The notes under the pieces are model-generated. The model searched no databases. It had not been told where the DNA came from and saw only the letters and a program-made list of their open reading frames with translations. DNA of 5,864 nt, from NCBI GenBank assembly GCA_030620925.1, contig JAUXIQ010000149.1, positions 1 through 5,864 of the forward strand. Direction: 5' to 3'. A program made the translations under genes and the position numbers. This DNA is from JAUXIQ01 sp030620925 [NCBI: Nitrospinota bacterium]. Lineage in GTDB: Bacteria; JAUXIQ01. Shown here one piece after another: positions 1-5,458 of the stretch (positions are counted from its first letter, which is position 1; every line of letters starts with the position of its first letter).

Positions 1-1
1 G

Positions 2-379
2 GAAGTCACCCTTGAGGACGTGGAATGCATCATGCGGGCGACCAGCGGCTCCGTCTCCCTCAACGACTCCATGTCCGACGAGGGGAGCACAAACTATATA
101 GATTTGCTGGTGGCGGAGAACGGTACCAGCGCAGACGGCAGAATCGAAGAGGATGACCTCAAGGAAACCATTAATACGCTGGTCAACGAGCTCACCGCCA
201 GGGAGGGCAAGGTAATTAGGATGCGGTTCGGCCTTGACGGAGGAGAGCCACTTACGCTCCAGGAGATAGCCACACATCTCAACCTCAGCAAAGAGCGAAT
301 CAGGCAGATAGAGAAGCGGGCCAAGAACATCCTTCGCAAGCGGGCGGTAAACAAAAATTTGGCCGATTTGCTCAACTGA
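2..379 (+). CDS. RNA polymerase sigma factor, sigma-70 family, C-terminal part (5' end outside window)
   Basis: The reading frame is open from the window edge to TGA at 377-379, giving 125 visible residues. It is the promoter-recognition end of a sigma-70-family factor, which directs core RNA polymerase to -35/-10 promoters. The first ~35 residues resemble the end of region 3 (SGSVSLNDSMSDEGS, like the SLD-P-GE stretch of RpoD/RpoS). Visible residues ~55-76 are region 4.1 (LTAREGKVIRMRFGLDGGE). Residues ~84-112 are the region 4.2 helix-turn-helix (LTLQEIATHLNLSKERIRQIE), which contacts the -35 box. The tail after the helix-turn-helix lacks the LRHPSR-type ending common in housekeeping RpoD, so a group 2, RpoS-like factor is more likely; this is inference. 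A GTG at 20-22 is in frame, but it lies inside a conserved region with open frame before it, so it is not the start. The gene converges on pilQ and ends before a hairpin terminator. Confidence 0.9.
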   Translation, partial: EVTLEDVECIMRATSGSVSLNDSMSDEGSTNYIDLLVAENGTSADGRIEEDDLKETINTLVNELTAREGKVIRMRFGLDGGEPLTLQEIATHLNLSKERIRQIEKRAKNILRKRAVNKNLADLLN

Positions 380-413
380 AACATATCGGCTTTTCTAATA
401 GACCGGTGCAGAA

Positions 414-442
414 AAAGCCCGAGCCTGAAAGGCCCGGGCTTT
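414..442. terminator. Bidirectional rho-independent terminator between sigma factor and pilQ
   Basis: A 12-bp stem (AAAGCCCGAGCC / GGCCCGGGCTTT) surrounds a 5-nt loop (TGAAA). It lies 35 nt after the sigma-factor stop and 68 nt after the pilQ stop on the other strand. Both flanks give a short U-run after the stem: TTTCT on plus and TTTTTCT on minus. The one imperfect pair (422/434) is A-C in the plus-strand RNA but G-U in the minus-strand RNA, so the hairpin should be more stable for pilQ transcripts. Confidence 0.8.
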
Positions 443-509
443 CTGTTATATAGCATAGTTCAGAACGGGCTCGCTTGTGTGCAGTCGCCCGCCGGCAAGG
501 CGGCCACCC

Positions 510-3128
510 TTATTTGAAAAACTCTTTCGGAGCCCGCTTTAGACTTTCCACCTGCTCCATGGTTAACTCTTTTATCCGATCCTCTTCTATCACGGTGGGG
601 GAGATGAGGATCACCAACTCGCTTTTGCTCCTCATTTCGAACGACTGCCGGAATAAGGCCCCCAGAAGCGGTATTTTACTTAAAAAGGGAACCCCCGAGC
701 GCTGGGTCTGCACACGGTCCTGGATGAGGCCCGCTATGACCAGTGTCTGCCCGCTCATCATGGTAATCACCGTGTCGGTTTCACGGGTGGTCAGTCTGGG
801 AGCCGTAGCATTTGCCGGCCCGACGACGGTTTCGAGTAGTTCAGTAATGCTAGGGTGCACCCACATGGTGATCCTGCCGTCAGGGTTCACCTGGGGAGTA
901 ACGTCGAGGACCAGCCCCACGGTTATGTTCTGAGCCGTGGCGGATAATGTGGCAACACCCTGAGTAACGGTTGTCACTACGTCGAAGAAGACCTCTTCCC
1001 TGCCCACCTTGATCACAGCCTTCTGGTTATTAAGGGTGGAGATTTTGGGGTTTGACAGGGTATGAATATCTCCCTGGACGCTCAGGGCGTCAATAATGAA
1101 GGTGACGTTATCGTTATCGGTCACCCCGAAGTTGAAAACGCCGGTGGGTATGGTAGCCGGAACGCCGACCCCTATCATCGACTGATCGACCATCAAGTTT
1201 CCGCCCAGACCCCCGGCCAGGTCGCCGGCTATTTCTCCCACCAGGGACCAATCGACACCCATCTGAAAATCATCGGAGAGGATCACCTCCATGATGGTGG
1301 CCTGGATCATCACCTGCCTTAAGAATGCCCCCTCAACGGTCTCCAGGAACTCCGCCGCCCGGGCCATGTCGTCGGGCGTGGCTGTAATCTGTATTATGCC
1401 CGCAAACTTGTTGACGATGAGCATCTTCTTCCCGTCGGCTCGAGTGGGCTCTACGCTTGCGGTGCCGAAAAGTATCATGTTCAACCCTTCGGTGATGGTG
1501 CCCCAGATATCCGGCGCGTCTTCGGTAGTGATCGTGCTCTGCCCGGTGGCGGCCCCCCCGCCTTCATCTTCGTCATCGCCTCCGCCGGTGGTCAGCGCCC
1601 CCGTGCCGCTGCGGGTGGTGGCCATGTAGTTGATGTAGAAGACCCGCGTCACATACTCTATTACTTTCTTTTTCTTCTTTTTAGCGGTAATAATGGGAGT
1701 ACCTTCTGGTGTAAATCCCTCTTCTTCAAGCGCTTCTTGTCGTTTCTTGCGGGCTATCTTTTCCTGCTCGATAATATCTTTCTGATCGATCCACAGGACG
1801 TTACCCTCCTGCAGAAAATTGTACCCGTAGATTCTGAGTATCAGGTCAAGCACCTGATCCCAGGGAACCTCTTCCATTTTCAGGTTCACCGACCCGCTCA
1901 CCGAGGGCCCGGTGATTATGTTAAGTCCGCTCACCTCCGCCAGCAGACGCAGAACATCTTCCATTTCAGCTTCCTGGAAATCAAGCGAGATTTTGGCGCC
2001 CTTATACCTTCCTCTGACCAGCCTGGGGACCACTTCTTTTTTCTCTTCTTCCACTCCCGGCTTGGGCGGGACGGCTTTAGGCGGGGCAGCCTTGGTGGGA
2101 GCAGCCTTGGGTGGCGCCTTGGCGGCAGCAACAACCGGCGGCGGCTCTGCTATGTCCAACTTGATGGTGTTGCCCTCCTGATACACGATGTAGGGGGTAG
2201 TCTGGCTAAGCAAGGCTACTATCCGGGCTATGGGGCGCCCCGCCTCCTGGGATTGGCTCAGACTCACGCTCTTGAGCGACCCCAAGGGTACATCCGGTTC
2301 CAGCTTCTGCTCCCCTATAACCAGGGCGTCCTTTATCTCCAGCATAAGCCTCAAGGGGTCTTTCAATTTCACCACTTTGAACTGTGGGTTCTCGCCCGTA
2401 AAGTCCGTTTCCACACGCACCTGTTTCTGCTTCGCCAACCTCCCATATCGCATGCCGGTGACTTTGATCGATGGCGGCGCGTCCATCGGTTTGAGCTCGG
2501 CGCCGGGCTTACTGAAAAAACTCACCACTATATTGTTCTCTTCCCTTAAAATACTGTAAGGGACCATCTTGCTGAGCTCGATTTCCAGGCGGGTAATGTC
2601 CTTATCTTGCAGGTAGACGGCGCTAACGGTTTCGACAGGCTCCTGGTTAATTTTTGAGGGTTCTTTGAAAGATCCCACACCTGTTCCGAAGATGTTTATG
2701 GCCAACCGGGGCGGTGATTTGAGGGGATAAGCGGTAAATTGAAGCAGTGAGGTGGCACCCACCGTTACCTGCAGGCCGCCGGGAAACTCTGCGACGGTCA
2801 GCTCCGTCAGCTTAGGCTGTTCACTCACCTGCTCTGTTTCAGCACCGGCTGCAGGAGCAGGGGCTTTCTCCTCAGCTTCCTTCTTTCCCGCGGTTGCCTC
2901 TTGTTTCAATTCGGAGCGTAGCTTCTCGCGCGCCTCAACCCTGGCGCGAGCCTTTTTTAAGGCTTCCTTCTTGATCGCTTCTCTCTTCTCAGGAGAGGGG
3001 GGACCGGCTTGTCCTTTCCTCCCCTCCGGCCTGGCGCAGCCGTATAGCAGTAACATAACCGCCAAAATGGATGCCATAACTCTCAGCTTCCGCCCGATTT
3101 TTGCATGATCGGAATATAATAAATTCAT
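510..3128 (-). CDS. pilQ: Type IV pilus secretin PilQ (MshL-like), lipoprotein with two AMIN domains
   Basis: This 872-residue protein is the outer-membrane secretin ring through which type IV pili are extruded. Residues 1-31 form a lipoprotein signal: basic residues (GRKLR), a hydrophobic core, then the lipobox L-Y-G-Cys31. A charged Lys/Glu/Ala-rich coil follows (~45-90). Two AMIN-like domains (~107-207 and ~221-328) probably bind peptidoglycan. A Pro/Ala/Lys linker (~329-365) leads to the secretin N0/STN domain (~378-449). An N1 domain (~490-605) follows and carries a Gly/Asp/Glu-rich insert (507-540). The C-terminal secretin domain (~606-848) holds the signature VPFLSKIPLLGALF (813-826). 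The length fits lipoprotein PilQ proteins of delta-proteobacteria; the YINY...R-G-rich N1 pattern also recalls MshL. I prefer the ATG at 3128: it keeps the positive signal-peptide N-region and has GGGAGAG upstream, at somewhat long spacing (~11 nt). The internal ATG at codon 18 would remove that charge. No pilM, N, O or P gene is adjacent. Confidence 0.88.
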   Translation of the reverse strand: MNLLYSDHAKIGRKLRVMASILAVMLLLYGCARPEGRKGQAGPPSPEKREAIKKEALKKARARVEAREKLRSELKQEATAGKKEAEEKAPAPAAGAETEQVSEQPKLTELTVAEFPGGLQVTVGATSLLQFTAYPLKSPPRLAINIFGTGVGSFKEPSKINQEPVETVSAVYLQDKDITRLEIELSKMVPYSILREENNIVVSFFSKPGAELKPMDAPPSIKVTGMRYGRLAKQKQVRVETDFTGENPQFKVVKLKDPLRLMLEIKDALVIGEQKLEPDVPLGSLKSVSLSQSQEAGRPIARIVALLSQTTPYIVYQEGNTIKLDIAEPPPVVAAAKAPPKAAPTKAAPPKAVPPKPGVEEEKKEVVPRLVRGRYKGAKISLDFQEAEMEDVLRLLAEVSGLNIITGPSVSGSVNLKMEEVPWDQVLDLILRIYGYNFLQEGNVLWIDQKDIIEQEKIARKKRQEALEEEGFTPEGTPIITAKKKKKKVIEYVTRVFYINYMATTRSGTGALTTGGGDDEDEGGGAATGQSTITTEDAPDIWGTITEGLNMILFGTASVEPTRADGKKMLIVNKFAGIIQITATPDDMARAAEFLETVEGAFLRQVMIQATIMEVILSDDFQMGVDWSLVGEIAGDLAGGLGGNLMVDQSMIGVGVPATIPTGVFNFGVTDNDNVTFIIDALSVQGDIHTLSNPKISTLNNQKAVIKVGREEVFFDVVTTVTQGVATLSATAQNITVGLVLDVTPQVNPDGRITMWVHPSITELLETVVGPANATAPRLTTRETDTVITMMSGQTLVIAGLIQDRVQTQRSGVPFLSKIPLLGALFRQSFEMRSKSELVILISPTVIEEDRIKELTMEQVESLKRAPKEFFK

Positions 3129-3153
3129 TTTATATTGTTCTCTCCCTTACCAG

Positions 3154-3179
3154 GTTATCTTTGTTATCTTTTAAATCTT
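3154..3179 (-). repeat. Three AAGAT units at 9-bp period in the pilQ leader
   Basis: On the minus strand AAGAT occurs three times at exact 9-bp steps (plus-strand ATCTT at 3157-3161, 3166-3170 and 3175-3179). The two units nearest pilQ form a perfect tandem 9-mer, AAAGATAAC (plus positions 3154-3171). The array ends about 8 bp upstream of the pilQ ribosome binding site, so it could be a protein- or RNA-level control element, or simple AT-rich sequence drift. Confidence 0.45.
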
Positions 3180-3233
3180 AGCTTTTAGCCATACTTTGGT
3201 AACAAGATACAATTTGTTTATAATAAATATCAT

Positions 3234-3263
3234 ATCATAGTCCATTAATTTAAATTACGGCAA
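3234..3263 (-). promoter_or_regulatory. Candidate sigma-70 promoter of pilQ
   Basis: On the minus strand, TTGCCG (-35, plus 3258-3263) is separated by 18 bp from TATGAT (-10, plus 3234-3239, five of six matches to TATAAT). Transcription would start near 3227 and leave a leader of roughly 100 nt before the pilQ ATG. A-tracts lie further upstream. In such AT-rich DNA, chance matches are common, so this is a candidate only. Confidence 0.45.
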
Positions 3264-3388
3264 AAAGTAAATTTAAGTTAACATAATTTTTTGATTCTTT
3301 CAATTTTTTTTTTGTTTTTCAGCGCTTGATAAACTCAGACTCTACTTGTTAATCAATTAGATACGGGCAGCGTGCTGTCGTCCATGCG

Positions 3389-4306
3389 CTAAGGGCGCAG
3401 AATTTCCAGCACGTGCCGTCGGGTGGGAAGCGAGCTGAAGTGTTCTATTATATAATCCCCATTAATGAGCCCTTTTTCCGTAATCACCCCTGTCAGCCGT
3501 TCCAGGGGGGTCGAATCAAAATAACAGTTGATGACATTCAGGTTTCTGGGCGGTAGTTCCATAACCTGTCGGGGATCATACCTGTCCAGTTTAGGTTGAT
3601 AACCCAGTGGAACCGGCAGGAGCTTTTCGCTGCTGCACAGTGCGTAGCAGGGAATACCCTGTTTCTCAGCGGCCATGGCCAAACCGCTTGTACCCGCTTT
3701 GTTCACCAAACCGTCCGGTGAAAGGGTGTCCCCGCCCACCATAGCCATGCTCATTTCATCTATGAACACGAACGCCGAGGCATCAGTCAAAAGCACCGTT
3801 TCTATGCCCGCACCCGCTAAAACCTCAGCCAGCATGGCCCCCTCCATCATGGGGCGTGATTCGAGGCAGTAAACGCTGAAATCCTTCCCCTGGCTGCGGG
3901 CTCGTATGGCCGCCTCGGCCACGGTAGCGCTGTAAGATATGGTCATTATCGAACTGCCGTCATCGATTGCAGAGGCGGCATGCTCGGCCACCAGTGAGAC
4001 GTTCTCTTTCATGAGAGCAATAAATTCATTGATGTTGTCCAGGGCGTTGCTCACCCCTTCTTTCACCCCGGCGCTCTTCTCAGCTCCCGCCAGGGCATGA
4101 GCGGCCAGGTTAGCGAGCGAAGCCATGGCGGGTTTGGCCGAGTATATCTCCCTGGAGGTCTTCAGGATGTAGTCCGTGAGTTCGGTTACCGTCTGGAAGG
4201 TGTTCGACTTGACGGCTCTCTTAAGCGCCTCCGCCGCTTTAAGGGTAACCTCTACGGCTCCCGATCTATTGTCAGACCTGATTTCCTCGATCATATCCCT
4301 TACCAC
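3389..4306 (-). CDS. eIF-2B alpha/beta/delta family protein (ribose-1,5-bisphosphate isomerase/MtnA-like fold)
   Basis: This 305-residue protein belongs to the eIF-2B/aIF-2B/MtnA superfamily, whose bacterial and archaeal members are mostly sugar-phosphate isomerases (methylthioribose-1-phosphate or ribose-1,5-bisphosphate). It has a helical N-terminal half (~1-110) and a Rossmann-like C-terminal half. Family motifs are TISYSATVAEA (122-132), VYCLESRPMMEG (145-156), VGGDTLSPDGLVNKAGT (190-206) and the GIPCYALCSSEK stretch (217-228). Asp193 matches the conserved active-site Asp of the isomerases. The position where they carry catalytic Cys (T-H-C-H type motif) reads Ser124, so activity as a standard isomerase is doubtful. 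The length is near that of archaeal R15P isomerases (~320) and shorter than MtnA (~350). The GTG start at 4306 is set by GAGGAGG six bases upstream; the ATG at codon 5 has no such site. The gene diverges from the CinA-like gene. The exact substrate is unknown. Confidence 0.8.
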   Translation of the reverse strand: MVRDMIEEIRSDNRSGAVEVTLKAAEALKRAVKSNTFQTVTELTDYILKTSREIYSAKPAMASLANLAAHALAGAEKSAGVKEGVSNALDNINEFIALMKENVSLVAEHAASAIDDGSSIMTISYSATVAEAAIRARSQGKDFSVYCLESRPMMEGAMLAEVLAGAGIETVLLTDASAFVFIDEMSMAMVGGDTLSPDGLVNKAGTSGLAMAAEKQGIPCYALCSSEKLLPVPLGYQPKLDRYDPRQVMELPPRNLNVINCYFDSTPLERLTGVITEKGLINGDYIIEHFSSLPTRRHVLEILRP

Positions 4307-4312
4307 CTTCTG

Positions 4313-4319
4313 CCTCCTC
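4313..4319 (-). promoter_or_regulatory. Shine-Dalgarno site fixing the GTG start of the eIF-2B-like gene
   Basis: On the minus strand the sequence is GAGGAGG, then six bases, then GTG. The near-perfect match and ideal spacing decide for GTG at 4304-4306 over the ATG four codons further in. Confidence 0.8.
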
Positions 4320-4340
4320 AGCTAAGAGATTGAAAAACTT

Positions 4341-4377
4341 TATCTCTATAGATATATCCTGCTCTTCCCTTTGGCAA
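4341..4377 (-). promoter_or_regulatory. Weak candidate promoter for the eIF-2B-like gene
   Basis: On the minus strand TTGCCA (plus 4372-4377, five of six matches to TTGACA) is followed by an AT-rich stretch (plus 4341-4356) with overlapping -10-like words: TATCTA at 17-bp spacing, TATATC at 15 and TATAGA at 21. None is both well matched and well spaced. The same stretch contains a short inverted repeat, TATCT-CTAT-AGATA (4341-4354). The location, about 40-70 bp before the GTG, is right for a promoter. Confidence 0.3.
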
Positions 4378-4383
4378 ACAACC

Positions 4384-4398
4384 CGGAGCCAGGCTCCG
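4384..4398. repeat. Perfect inverted repeat abutting the -35 box (possible operator)
   Basis: CGGAGCC-A-GGCTCCG is a perfect 7-bp inverted repeat around a single central base. Its last base touches the -35 hexamer at 4399. This is a typical place for a dimeric regulator to bind. The one-base loop makes an RNA hairpin role unlikely, and it lies upstream of the predicted transcript. Confidence 0.6.
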
Positions 4399-4427
4399 TT
4401 GACAGAAATAGGGAAATGTGGAATAAT
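4399..4427 (+). promoter_or_regulatory. Strong sigma-70-type promoter for the CinA-like gene
   Basis: TTGACA (4399-4404, perfect -35) is separated by exactly 17 bp from AATAAT (4422-4427, five of six matches to the -10 consensus). Transcription would start near 4434, about 46 nt before the ATG at 4480. The site supports that ATG over the upstream in-frame ATG at 4330, which would lie before the promoter. Confidence 0.75.
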
Positions 4428-4479
4428 TCTACGCTGGTTTTCCCTTTATCTCTCAGCGAGCGGAGGGTCCCTGAGTAGG

Positions 4480-5259
4480 ATGGAAATCATAGCGGTGGGC
4501 AGGGAAATCCTGATGGGTACCACCCGGGACAGCAACTCCTGCTGGCTGGCGGGAGAAATCACCCGGCTGGGGGGGCGGGTAACCAGATTCACCGCCGTCG
4601 ACGACGACGTCAAGGAAATAGCTCGCTCCATAAGGGAGGCGTTCAAGAGGGGCGCAGAGTGCATAATCACCACCGGCGGGCTGGGGCCCACCTTCGATGA
4701 CCTTACATTAAAGGGAGTCGCCAGGGCGACGGGCGCCGAACTTGAGCTGCACCAAGAGGCGCTCTCTTTCGTGAAGCAGAGGTACAGATATTTCTACCGC
4801 CAGGGTTATGTAGATACTCCTGAGCTAAACCCCTCTCGGGAAAAGATGGCCTGTCTGCCTCAAGGTGCGGATATGCTTAAGAACCCCGTGGGAACGGCGC
4901 CGGGGGTCAGCCTGCACCACGGCGACTGCACCATTGTCTGCCTGCCGGGGGTTCCTGAGGAGATGAAGGGCATCTTCCAGGGCTCGGTCAAGCGGCTCCT
5001 TCGTAAACTTATGACCGGCGATTATCGCTGGCAGACACGCATCCGCAGCGGCCAGGGGGATGAATCGAAGATGGCGGATGCCCTGGAGGGGCTGGTGAAA
5101 AGATATGAAGGGGTGCACATAAAGTCGCATCCGAAGACTTTCGGCAGGGAAACCTCCATAGAGATAGAAATAACCGCTGAGGGGAGCAGTGGAAGCGAAG
5201 CCAGGAAAAAGGGGGAAAAGGTGGAAAAGGCGCTAAAGAAACTCCTGGAAATAGACTGA
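4480..5259 (+). CDS. CinA-like protein, single MoCF/molybdopterin-binding domain (COG1058 type)
   Basis: This 259-residue protein matches the N-terminal (MoaB/MogA-like, COG1058) domain of CinA. In full-length CinA that domain is linked to ADP-ribose pyrophosphatase activity and the C-terminal domain deamidates nicotinamide mononucleotide. Visible motifs are IIAVGREILMG with D-SNS (3-20), TGGLGPTFDD (65-74), NPVGTAPG (135-142), LPGVPEEMK (155-163) and a GRETSIEIEI stretch (222-231). It ends there, so the amidohydrolase domain of bacterial CinA (~400-420 aa) is absent, as in archaeal and some bacterial short forms. The frame is open from an ATG at 4330, but those extra 50 residues do not look like the family and the promoter lies inside them. 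The ATG at 4480 starts exactly at the conserved MEIIAVG. GGAGGG at 4462-4467 is a rather distant ribosome site (~12 nt). The substrate is unproven; the name CinA does not imply a competence role here. Confidence 0.85.
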   Translation: MEIIAVGREILMGTTRDSNSCWLAGEITRLGGRVTRFTAVDDDVKEIARSIREAFKRGAECIITTGGLGPTFDDLTLKGVARATGAELELHQEALSFVKQRYRYFYRQGYVDTPELNPSREKMACLPQGADMLKNPVGTAPGVSLHHGDCTIVCLPGVPEEMKGIFQGSVKRLLRKLMTGDYRWQTRIRSGQGDESKMADALEGLVKRYEGVHIKSHPKTFGRETSIEIEITAEGSSGSEARKKGEKVEKALKKLLEID

Positions 5260-5317
5260 TCGTAAACCCCGCGGGAGGCGCGGCCAGGAAAAACAACCGA
5301 ATTGCATGGGAGGAATT

Positions 5318-5458
5318 ATGCAGGGGCGCTGCTTGCCGCGCCCAATGGATTTTCACCTGATTTTCATGCCTGTAATATGTGAGGTTAATCGGATTTTCGA
5401 GGCATTAAAGAGGAGGACGAGATGGATTTTGCCGTATCTGAAGAGTATCGTGCGTTGA
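5318..5458 (+). CDS. Possible 46-codon leader ORF overlapping the acyl-CoA dehydrogenase start
   Basis: An ATG at 5318 follows GGGAGGAATT, a strong ribosome binding site at good spacing. The frame runs 46 codons to TGA at 5456-5458, ending 37 bases inside the next gene in another frame. The peptide begins MQGRCLPRPMDFHLIF and is rich in Arg, Ile and Leu; I recognise no family. A 6-bp GC hairpin (GGGCGC 5324-5329 / GCGCCC 5338-5343, 8-nt loop) lies just inside it. It could be a leader peptide coupling translation to the dehydrogenase, or a chance ORF. Its ribosome site is the only direct support. Confidence 0.25.
   Translation: MQGRCLPRPMDFHLIFMPVICEVNRIFEALKRRTRWILPYLKSIVR
5348..5398 (+). 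repeat. Three GATTTTC direct repeats spaced by helical turns
   Basis: GATTTTC occurs at 5348-5354, 5359-5365 and 5392-5398. The steps are 11 and 33 bp, so all three copies lie on about the same face of the helix, directly upstream of the acyl-CoA dehydrogenase. They overlap a weak promoter-like pair: TTTTCA at 5350-5355, 17 bp, TAATAT at 5373-5378. They could be regulator sites; chance is not excluded. Confidence 0.35.

Larger units (their letters stand above)
3129..3388. other. AT-rich gene-free region upstream of pilQ
   Basis: These 260 bases hold no credible gene and are far richer in A and T than the flanking coding DNA. Several A/T tracts occur: five A (3262-3266), six T (3287-3292), ten T (3304-3313) and five T (3315-3319). 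The part nearest pilQ carries its likely promoter and leader repeats. No clear terminator hairpin follows the eIF-2B-like gene that ends at 3389, so read-through into pilQ is possible. Confidence 0.7.

Noticed and set aside
489-503. Small hairpin CCGCC/GGCGG just after the pilQ stop
   Set aside because: Only 5 bp with no U-run; the better terminator is at 414-442.
1737-2549. 270-codon open frame on the plus strand
   Set aside because: It lies wholly antisense to the well-supported secretin gene, shows no recognisable family, and reflects the GC-biased codon pattern of pilQ. The same holds for the plus-strand frames at 475-933, 1062-1322, 1291-1629, 1912-2181, 2230-2559 and 2752-3108.
3304-3319. 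Long T-runs considered as a plus-strand terminator tail
   Set aside because: No GC hairpin precedes them and no plus-strand gene is upstream.
3367-3384. GG-10 bp-GC pattern on the minus strand, considered as a sigma-54 promoter
   Set aside because: It lacks the TTGC context at -12 and lies directly after the eIF-2B-like stop codon; the two dinucleotides alone are common by chance.
4330-4479. In-frame N-terminal extension of the CinA-like protein from an ATG at 4330
   Set aside because: The extra 50 residues do not resemble the family, contain the palindrome and the promoter, and no good ribosome site precedes that ATG.
4569-4575. Run of seven G inside the CinA-like gene, considered as a phase-variable tract
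   Set aside because: It encodes conserved Gly-Gly of the family in frame, and seven G are expected now and then in GC-rich coding DNA.
5269-5283. CCGCG/CGCGG hairpin 9 nt after the CinA-like stop, considered as a terminator
   Set aside because: Only 5 bp, and it is followed by A-rich, not T-rich, sequence in the direction of transcription.
5009-5356. Minus-strand open frames antisense to the CinA-like gene and the dehydrogenase
   Set aside because: They lie opposite genes with clear family motifs, or in the leader, and have no recognisable domain or convincing ribosome site.
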